Of a stretch of 64,000 bases of DNA, positions 55,844-64,000 are shown piece after piece. Source of the DNA: Adiantum capillus-veneris (Eukaryota > Streptophyta > Polypodiopsida > Polypodiales > Pteridaceae). The notes below the pieces were generated by a model, which was not told the DNA's origin, ran no database searches, and was given only the letters and a program-made list of their open reading frames with translations. Location of the stretch: positions 71,959,372-72,023,371 of the forward strand of contig CM043953.1 in NCBI GenBank assembly GCA_014529385.2, in the 5' to 3' direction. How positions within the stretch are numbered: the stretch's first letter is position 1; the number at the start of each line of letters is the position of its first letter. A program made the translations under genes and the position numbers.

Positions 55844-58800
55844 ATGGCTGGATCACAGGACACTGCTCTTTACAATATCAAGAAGCTGGATGGAACCAAT
55901 TTCCCATTGTGGAAGAAGCAGATTTGGCACGTGTTGGTACAAAAGAAGCAGATAAAACCTATAAAGCTCAAGGGGATAAAACCAGAAGATATGGACGAAG
56001 ATGAATGGAGCGAAATGGATGAATTGGCACTTTCTACCATTATGCTGACTTTGGCAGAAAGCGTTTACTTCAATGTAGGAGACGAGATGTCGGCTTATCA
56101 AGCATGGTTAAAGCTGAGTGATCTTTATGAGCAGCAGAGTGCAGCTTTATAGGTATACTTCTTAAGAAGCTTGTTGACTTGAAGATGAAAGAAGGGACAC
56201 CTATGTCCAATCATCTGAATGAATTCAACACAATCTACAGTCAGTTGTCAGCTCAAGGTGTCAAGTTTGATGAACCTGTTAGAGCTATGTTCCTGTTGAT
56301 CACATTGCCGGAAAGTTGGGACACTTTTCGCACAGCTTTGAGTAATTCTGCACCTCCAGATGGTTTGAACATAGCAGGTGTATAAGGAAGTCTGCTTACT
56401 GAAGAAACCAATAGAAAGACAATGGACAAAGGCAAAGGAACAGCCTTAGTTGTCAGGGGAAGGACCAAAGAAAAGTACAAAGGTGGAAAGAGGAATCAGT
56501 CTCGTAGCAAGTCCCGCAGTGCTAAAGGCAAGAGTGACATAGAATGCTACCATTGTGGCAAGAAGGGTCACATGAAAAGAGACTGCAGAGAATGGAAAGC
56601 AGAAAAAGGCAAAGAGAAAGCTGAAGACCATGGTGAGAAGAACAAGTCCTCAGTAAAGATTCAAGAAATAAATGTGACAAACACTGTTGCAGAGGATGAC
56701 AGTCTAGTGTCAGGAGACATCTACTTCTTGAAGAATACAATGGACTCAGCTCTTCTTACAGCATCTGATGGAAATGCACTGAGTGACTGGATAATAGACT
56801 CAGGGGCATCACTTCATGTGTCTCCAAACAAGGAGTGGTTTACTTCTTATGTGACCACTAAAGATCATGTTCGGCTAGGCAATGGGCAGACATGTGAGAT
56901 CTTAGGTGTTGGAGATGTTCAATTGAAGTTTCAGAATGGCTCTTCTTTCACGCTGAAGAATGTGAGACATGTTCCCGCAATTACAAAGAGCTTGATCAGC
57001 ACAGGTTTACTTGATGATGCTGGCTACGTCACCACTTTTAGACAGAACATGTGGAAGATATCCAAGGGTTCTATGACAGTAGCACATGGAGTAAAGTCTG
57101 GAGGACTTTACATGATTTATGTATCAAATGTCTCTAAAAATGTAATCAATGTAACCGAGCAGCCGAACGTTTCTTTGTGGCATAGCCGATTAGGACATAT
57201 GTCCAAGAAGGGAATGGAAATCTTGTCTCGTTCTGGTTATTTTCCTGGCTTTTCATTTAATGATTTTGAATTCTGTGAACATTGTCTGTATGGAAGCAAA
57301 CACAGCAGCCACATAAGCATAGAAGCAGTAGAAGAGATACACAGTTGGCACTTGTTCATAGTGATTTGTGTGGACCTATGCCTAACCTATCTCTAGGGGG
57401 AGCTTCTTACTTTATGACATTTATAGATGATTACTCCAGGAAAGTATGGGTTTACTTTCTCAAGCACAAGGATGAAGCGTTTAGTGTTTTCAAAACGTTT
57501 GTGACACTTGTGGAGAATCAGAGTGGCAAGAAGCTTAAATGCTTACGCACTGACAATGGTGGAGAGTATGTTTCAAAGGCCTTTCAGGACTTTTGTGAGT
57601 CAAAAGGTATAAAATGTGAACTTACTGCTCCTTACAATCCTCCTCAAAATGGTGTTGATGAGAGGATGAATAGGACCATACAAGAGAAGGTCAAAAGTAT
57701 GTTGTCTAATGCACAACTACCAAATGGGTTTTGGGCTGAAGCTGTATCAACAACTGTTCATCTTGTAAATAGATCTCCTAGCAAGGTTTTGCAGAAGGAT
57801 TCAGTGCCAGAGATGGTATGGTCAGGCAAAATGCCCTCATACAAGCATCTCAGAGTCTTTGGATGTGAGGCATATACTCACGTTCCAAAGGAATTTAGGA
57901 ACAAACTTGATCCAAAGAGTAGAAAGTGCATCTTTCTAGGCTATGGTAATTCTGGTGAGCTGGGGTAGAGACTTTGGGATCCCGAATCCAGAAAGGTTGT
58001 CCGCAGCAACGATGTTCACTTTAATGAATCCAAATATCATTCTAAACCAGAGAGGGTTGAGGAGATTAGAAGAGTTGTCTTCCAAGAAGATGGACCTGCA
58101 CGTGCAAGACAAAATGTCAGGGCCAAGAGGAGCAAGGACAGGATAGAGTGGAACCACAGGTTGTGGCTGAGCCTGAGCCACCTATTGTGCATAGATTTGG
58201 ACGTGTCCTGATAGGTTTGTTCCATCTATGAACTATGTCATGTTGACTAATTGCAATGAGCCTTCATGTTACAAGGAAGCAGTGCAAATGAAGGACTCCG
58301 AGAATTGGCAATTGGCCATGCAGTCAGAGATGACAGCTCTGCATAAAAACAAGACATGGAAGCTAGTTAAATTACCAAAGGGCAAAAAGGCTCTACCTTG
58401 TAAATGGGTTTACAGGTATAAGATCACCGCTCATGATAGTCAGCCAAAGTACAAAGCAAGGCTTGTTGCCAAGGGATTTAAGCAAGAACAAGGCATTGAC
58501 TTTGATGAAGTCTTCTCTCCGGTGGTCAAGATGACTACATTGAGATGCTTTCTTGCATTGGTTGCCATATTAGATTTGGTGTTGCACCAAATGGATGTCA
58601 AGACAGCGTTCTTGCATGGTGATTTAGATGTGGAAATTTACATGCAGCAGCCAGAAGGGGTTTGTTGAGAAAGGCAAGGAAGATTGGGTATGCCAGTTGT
58701 TAAAGAGTCTTTATGGCTTAAAACAATCACCGAGGGCATGGTACCATAAATTCCACAAGTTTATGCTTTCTCAAGGCTACAAACTTAGTGAGTTCGATCA

Positions 58801-59815
58801 CTGTCTATATACAAAGAAGGCTAAGGATGGCAGTTGGCTGATCCTTATTTTGTATGTGGATGACATGTTGATTGTTGGCAAGCACTTGGAAGAAATTTCA
58901 GCTTTGAAGTCAAAGATGGAAAAATAGTTTGACATGAAAGACATGGGTGAAGCAAGTCATATACTTGGTATGCGCATTGAGAGAGACAGATCAAAGAAGT
59001 TGATTTGGTTATCTCAAACAGAGTATATTGACAAGGTTTTGCAACGTTTCAATATGGAGAAGGGAAAGGCACTGAGTGTTCCATTGCCACCATATGTGAA
59101 ACTTAGCAAACAAGATTGTCCTGTGTCTGAGGAAGAACAGGCTGAAATGGATAAGATTCCATATGCGTCTGCAGTGGGTAGTTTGATGTATGCAATGATT
59201 GCTACTCGCGCAGACATTGCATTTGCAGTGGGAGTAGTAAGTCGATACATGTCAAACCCAGGCAAGAAACATTGGGAGGCAGTGAAAGGAATATTGAGAT
59301 ACCTGAAAGCTACAAAGAGTATGCGTATATGCTATGGGAGTCAGGAGCTAAGTGTAAAGGGTTTTACAGACTCAGATTATGCAGGTGACTTAGACAACCG
59401 AAGGTCTACGTCGAGGTATGTCTTTACATTGGCTGGTGGAGCAGTATCATGGCGTTCTAGATTACAAGATCGTGTTACTCAGTCTACTACAGAGGCTGAA
59501 TATGTTGCAGCATCAGAGGCATGCAAAGAATCAATTTGGCTTAATCGACTAGTAACATATTTGGGAATCAAAGAAGAGATGCCTGTGTTATATTGTGATA
59601 GTCAAAGTGCTATACAATTGGCCCGCAATCCAGTTTATCACTCAAAGACAAAGCATGTGGATGTGAAGTATCATTTCATCAGGGAAATTATACTCGAGGA
59701 TAAGCAACTTCAGCTTGTCAAAGTTCACACCACAGAAAATCTTGCTGATCTACTTACAAAAGGACTTCCCTCAGAGAGCTTTGCGCATTTTCGCAAGCAG
59801 TTAGGTGTAGGGTAG
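55844..59815 (+). pseudogene. Element G gag-pol, broken copia polyprotein
   Basis: From ATG 55844 (MAGSQDTALYNIKKLDG) to a stop at 59815, the full domain set is readable across seven ORFs. Gag: 55844-56385. Zinc knuckle: CYHCGKKGHMKRDC near 56550. Protease: DWIIDSGASLHVS near 56790. GAG-pre-integrase: LWHSRLGHMSKKGM near 57180. Integrase: HSDLCGP, TDNGGEYVS and DERMNRT (57350-57670), split by a frameshift near 57300. RT: DVKTAFLHGDLDVEIYMQ near 58600 and YVDDMLIVG near 58860. RNase H: DSDYAGDLDNRRS and STTEAEYVAASEA near 59490. In-frame stops and frameshifts make it inactive. Catalytic residues themselves are still present. Confidence 0.92.
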
Positions 59816-59904
59816 TACATCACTTCTCTACATCTCTTGTATATTAGCTTGTATAGTAGCTTCTCTCACACTTAAAGTACCACATTGGACTTTAAGTGGG
59901 AGGT

Positions 59905-60095
59905 TGTTGGGGTATAAAGCCCAATGTGGTCGCTCAGGTAAGTGGGCGGGCCGCCAGGTATGTACACATATTCTTTTGTAAAACCTAATAAGAACTCACT
60001 ATGCTCTACACATTACAGTAGAGCGAGTTCACCATATCGTCGTGCTCTTCTTCTCGCACTCTCTCTCGCGTCGCACTTCCGCTCGTACTTCTTCA
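59905..60095 (+). repeat. Element G 3' LTR (191 bp)
   Basis: Same length as the 5' LTR, followed directly by TGTCT. Confidence 0.92.
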
Positions 60096-60985
60096 TGTCT
60101 ATGGTTGGATGGTCTAAACTCTAGGAGCTTACTCCAGTCCACCCGCTTTCAACCTAGTTGGTTGTCTTCACTCCATGTAAAAGATATGGCTGGATACTTA
60201 ATGATTGTTTCCTAGTTTACCGACAGTCAGGGAAGACTGTTTGTAAGTGGTTGGGGAACAACACCTCACTCTTACTACTGCTATTCATCTCGTGTTGGAT
60301 GCAACTTACAAATATTTTACTAAAGGATCTGCTAAGAGCATATGTTAGCACAACGCTTTTTTGAATAGATGATATTCTCCCTATTCTAGAATTTGCTTAA
60401 ATACGGTTTTTAACCTTGAACACCTATTGTGGTGGGGTTGGAGATTCTTTCAATAGTTTCATACATCAAGGACTTACAAGGTGTGCTGACAAAGTATGTC
60501 GGCAAGTAACCTTCATTAGGGATGAACATGTAGTTCTACGTGTTCCAATATGTTCAAAAGACTGACATAAGGACACACCCTACTCTACTTCTGTGTAGCT
60601 ATGAAGCTTTTTAAGATACTCACGCGAGTTGGAAATTTGGCTCTCAACTTCATGGATAGTTACGCCAAGGTTTTCTTGCATTATTCCAGTACCTTCAGAA
60701 GATCTGAAAACTGGTTATGCCTTTGGACAACTCTTAGTTATGGTTACTCCTTTACATTACTCAAGTGAGTTATAAATGGAGTTACCATTTAGATCCAAGT
60801 GCTTGCAAAAGGACAACAATGTTGAAAATCAAGATGTTGCTCTTGGTTTCATTGAACCTCCTCATTGCATCACGTATCATTGGTCTTGCGTATGGGATGC
60901 CAACACAGAAAACATTAGTGTTCTTAAGAAGAAGTTTTCCACTTTTGTTTTCGAGGAAGAAAACTCTTCTTTAAGGGGGGAGTAA
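60096..60985 (+). other. Element E 3' internal segment
   Basis: About 0.9 kb up to the polypurine tract AAGGGGGGAGTAA (60973-60985). A 69-codon ORF (60776-60985) runs to the tract and contains PHCITYHWSCVWD; I know no family for it. Confidence 0.5.
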
Positions 60986-61157
60986 TGTTAGGACAAGGGT
61001 GTTGTAACCTAAGAACTAAGATGGTCATGGACTACGACCAAGGGTCGGGCTAGACAATGTGGATAGGGGATTCGTCTAGGGCAAGGGGTTAGGAGCCCGC
61101 CTATATAAAGGGAGGTTGGGAGGAGGATCTTCAGTCTAGTTTCCCCTAGTTCTTACA
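60986..61157 (+). repeat. Element E 3' LTR (172 bp)
   Basis: Matches 41233-41426 apart from the 22-bp duplication and scattered substitutions. TATATAAAG is near 61102. CTTAG follows. Confidence 0.9.
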
Positions 61158-61162
61158 CTTAG

Positions 61163-61431
61163 AATCATGTTTGTGGTGACGATGTCTCCCAAACACCAAG
61201 TAGAACTTGTCACTCTACTTTGGAAGTATGATATGGACTAAAGAACAGACATGCTTGCGGCAGCAACGTCTCCCAAGCACCAAATGGACTAGTCATCCAT
61301 CTTGGAATGATGTCGTAGGGTAAAAAGGGATCCTCTACCCACTAAGAAACATGGACTAATGACTAGGATTTATCTTCTCTACCTCATAGTGGAGGACGAC
61401 TATGATTTCAAGAGAGAGGTAATGTCATAAA
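61163..61431. other. Family A internal remnant before LTR 3
   Basis: 270 bp between element E and LTR 3 with two degenerate repeats (GTCTCCCAAACACCAAGTAG near 61188, GTCTCCCAAGCACCAAATGG near 61269). It ends GAGAGAGGTAA before TGTCATAAAATAC. No gene. Confidence 0.5.
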
Positions 61432-62632
61432 ATACAATATCTAACTTTACCAAATGATTTTCTCATATTAAAATGATCATTTGATGTGGCAGAATAAATG
61501 GGAACAAGAGTTAGAATAGAGACATGTGCTTCTAGACCTATCTCAACACGAGACCAAAAGGAGAGATGGTTGCATCTCAATAGGGGTCCAAAAGGAGATG
61601 ATCTATCAAAGAGAAATGTGCAATAAGTGCTTCTAGACTTACCTCAGCACGGGACCAAGAGGAGAGATGATTACATCTCAATAAGGGTCCAAAAGGAGGT
61701 AGTCTATCAAAGAGCAATGTGCATCTAATGAAGCTTAAAAGACCTTACGGTTAGCTTCATTAAAGACTTCCAATGGTTAGTGTTAAAAGTACTTTGACCT
61801 TAGGCAAGCTAGGAGCTTGAGGTGGGGACCCAACCTAAACTTACCTTTGACCTTAGGCGAGCTAGGGCTAAGCTTGAGGTGGGAACCCGGAGGTGGGAAC
61901 CCGACCTAAACTTGCCTTTGACCTTAGTCTACTACTGAGCTTGATGTGCGAACTCCACCTAAGGTGCTTGTCATGATTGATGACTAAGATACTTGAGGTA
62001 CTTGTCATACTTAATGAGGAAGGTGCTTGAGAAGCTTCTTGTACATGGGGGGTAAGGTGCTTGAGTCAGAAAGAGACCCTACAAACTTAATGGGAAGTTG
62101 CTTGAGAAGCTTCCTATGCATGGGGAGTAACTTGCTTGAGTCAAAAAAAGACCCTACAAACTTAATGAGGAAGTTGCTTGAGAAGCTTCCTATGCATGAA
62201 AGTCCCAAAGTTAGGGGAATCTTTGACCTAACTTTCCACTCACCCAAAGAGCACCCCTTTTCTAAAAGGGCACATGGGACATATGTCAGACTCTCACCAA
62301 GCTTAACCACATGGTGTGCTTGAATGCTATTGGTTGGGCTAAAGAGGGGTCCAATGAGCTTCTAGTTCCATCCAACAAATTTCTAGATATTTTCAAGCTC
62401 TCTCTCTCTCTCTCTAAGGGGTAAGGAGGACACTTGTCAAAAAACTACCCATGTACTTGAATGCATGCAGCATGTGATTGGATAGAGGGAGAGGGATCCA
62501 ATGAGCTTGTAGCATGTGGAAAAGTTACAACTCGCCCCAAGCAAGCAAGGGGGGTGCAAGGGGGATATACACCACACACACACACGCACACGCACACACA
62601 CCACACACACACACACCACACACACACACACA

Positions 62633-62674
<42 letters not shown>

Positions 62675-63365
62675 CACACACACACACACACACTCATTTT
62701 GTGGATTCATTCTCACTTGGTGAAAGTCGAGGAACTCCACCTCCTTCTCCAAGCTTGTGAGAAGTGAGAGCCTACGCCAACACTCTTGGCTATGGAATGC
62801 AAATCCAACCAAGAGCCATGCTTCAATGCTTAAGTTTGCCATCTTCTCCATTTTCATTACTATGCTATTATGTATGCTATGGAACTATTTCTTTCTCCTA
62901 TGGAATGTTTCTTCTTCCTCTTCCCAATCCTCATTCCCTACTAGCTCTCTCCACCTTCGAAGGTGTTTGAGGCCTTAGGAGTGAGGCTTGGGATAGTTAA
63001 TGCTTTCTACAAAGTTAATGTTATGTTTGTGATGCATGAAGCTTTCCATCTTCATTGCATCACCTAGGTCACAAGGAACACAAATATTGTATTGTACCAA
63101 GTCTCTCTTGATGGGAGAAACTATAATCAAATGCCTATTGGAGGGGGAGACCGGCTTTGTATGAATCCGGTCCTCAACTATCGTCATGTTCTCTAAAATC
63201 TCTCTCTTGCAAAAGTATTGTTCATGCCAAGTTAACGAAGTACCATGTTTATGTTGCTACCATCAATTAAGTTCACCCGCTATGCTCACAAAGTAATCTC
63301 ACAAAAGTGCTTCATCTAATTTCCTAATTCCACTACTCTCAAAGTTCATAGGCATTTCCATTACA
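61432..63365. repeat. LTR 3 of family A (1934 bp)
   Basis: The most complete copy, TGTCATAAAATAC...TTACA. It preserves the site (about 61855) where LTR 2 was split by element B. It contains a 45-60 bp block repeated near 62025-62200 (CTTGAGAAGCTTCCTATGCAT). Confidence 0.85.
62572..62693. repeat. Interrupted CA microsatellite
   Basis: CA repeats broken by CC and AA steps, at the place of the pure CA tract in LTR 2. Confidence 0.95.
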
Positions 63366-63569
63366 CAAGCACACAACGACACACATAATGGAGCGAGGGG
63401 TCATGGTGGAGTGGGAACTCCCTCTTAAGAGTTAAAAGGTCATACTATCGATTAATTAGTCCAAGTGTTGATAACATGTGAAAAGTTTGATGCACGATTG
63501 AAATGAGAAGGAGGGAAACCCACAAGCCATGAGAAAAGGAGGCAAGGTTGATGCTCAATATGTGCGTGC

Positions 63570-63600
<31 letters not shown>

Positions 63601-63686
63601 CGCACGCTCATGAGCTTGAAGTTCTGCACAAATCCAAGGAATGTACATCTCTTGCTTGTGACACTCATGTCATGCTCGTTATAAAA
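63366..63686. other. Stretch without recognised gene
   Basis: 320 bp to the right of LTR 3, with a (TG)n tract at about 63571-63598. It may belong to the copia remnant that follows. No motif seen. Confidence 0.4.
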
Positions 63687-64000
63687 CATAAGCTAGATGG
63701 TGAAATTGATTGCTACAAGGCTAGACTTGTTGCAAAAGATTATGCATAGAAGAAAGGCATTGATTACATTGAAGACAAGTTTGCTCCCACTTGTTGTATG
63801 ACTATTGTTTGTTTTCTATGTGCATTGGCAACACACTTTGGATGGAATGAACATCAATCAGACATTGTTTCTGCTTTCTTGAATGGTGATATATGTGAGG
63901 AAGTATATGTAACACGGCCTCATATTTTTGTCAAGAAAGAATAAGAAAAAAAATTATGCAAATGCAAAAAAGCTTTATATGGCTTGAAGCAAACTCCTTG
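63687..64000 (+). pseudogene. Ty1/copia reverse transcriptase fragment (runs off the window)
   Basis: One plus-strand frame gives the N-terminal half of copia RT (RVT_2 family): KLDGEIDCYKARLVAKDYA, a TAG (CAG likely), KKGIDYIEDKFAP, then HQSDIVSAFLNGDICEEVYV and, after a TAA, KALYGLKQTP at the right edge. The second catalytic block (YVDD) would lie outside. No LTR is visible, so the parent element cannot be delimited. Confidence 0.8.

Larger units (their letters stand above)
54554..60095 (+). mobile_element. Element G: decayed Ty1/copia retrotransposon, 5.5 kb
   Basis: 191-bp LTRs at 54554-54744 and 59905-60095 (TGTTGGGG...CTTCA) are flanked by TGTCT (54549-54553 and 60096-60100). The primer site TCGTATCAGAGC at 54747-54758 has one mismatch to the tRNA-iMet complement. 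The polypurine tract AAGTGGGAGGT lies at 59894-59904. The LTRs differ at about eight positions by eye (near 4%). The coding region is copia type but broken. Confidence 0.93.
41233..61157 (+). mobile_element. Element E: non-autonomous Met-primed LTR element, about 5.6 kb without F and G
   Basis: Short LTRs (41233-41426 and 60986-61157, TGTCAGGACAAGG/TGTTAGGACAAGG...TTCTTACA) are flanked by CTTAG (41228-41232 and 61158-61162). A tRNA-iMet primer site follows the 5' LTR and AAGGGGGGAGTAA precedes the 3' LTR. Of its internal DNA (41427-44944, 53745-54553, 60096-60985) only a short gag-like region is recognisable; I found no RT or integrase. Elements F and G are nested in it. Confidence 0.88.

Overview
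This window is a block of nested plant LTR retrotransposons. I found no host protein-coding gene, tRNA, rRNA or other cellular RNA gene that I could defend. The evidence for a land plant is tRNA-iMet primer sites in copia elements, a Ty3/gypsy element with the plant Tat-lineage double RNase H, plant-type copia polyproteins with Met-primed short LTRs, and stops that mostly look like C-to-T changes at CG/CHG sites. The very large, deeply nested elements fit a large repeat-rich genome such as a fern or gymnosperm, but I cannot name the species.

Layout by nesting level. Family names A-H are mine. (A) The oldest layer is a Ty3/gypsy chain with three long LTRs: LTR 1 at 1-1536, LTR 2 split between 4888-5383 and 38803-40146, and LTR 3 at 61432-63365. 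Minus-strand remnants of gag/protease (2456-3554) and protease/reverse transcriptase (about 40380-41180) lie between them. (B) A giant plus-strand gypsy element, 5384-38797, split LTR 2 (duplication GCAAG). It has gag, protease, RT, RNase H and integrase, a second protease-like ORF, and a further ORF before the 3' LTR. (C) A minus-strand, gag-only element with 2.6-kb LTRs, 12573-29044, interrupts B between protease and RT. (D) An apparently intact, very young minus-strand Tork-type copia element, 18680-24348 (duplication ATCCA), interrupts the main ORF of C.

Right half: (E) is a non-autonomous Met-primed element, 41233-61157 (duplication CTTAG). It was inserted into the A internal remnant and now contains (F) a minus-strand Tat-lineage gypsy element, 44945-53744, and (G) a decayed plus-strand copia element, 54554-60095 (duplication TGTCT). 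(H) A copia RT fragment runs off the right end (63687-64000).

The most unusual features are in element B. It has a duplicated linker plus H2C2 zinc-finger module ahead of the integrase core, a second aspartic-protease-like ORF downstream of integrase, and a 3' untranslated region carrying 22-26 bp palindromes at about 285-bp spacing. Element C may be mobilised by a Tat-type partner such as F, since the two share a primer-binding-site type. Element D has an uninterrupted 1296-residue polyprotein and two LTRs that look identical, so it is the best candidate for recent or current activity.
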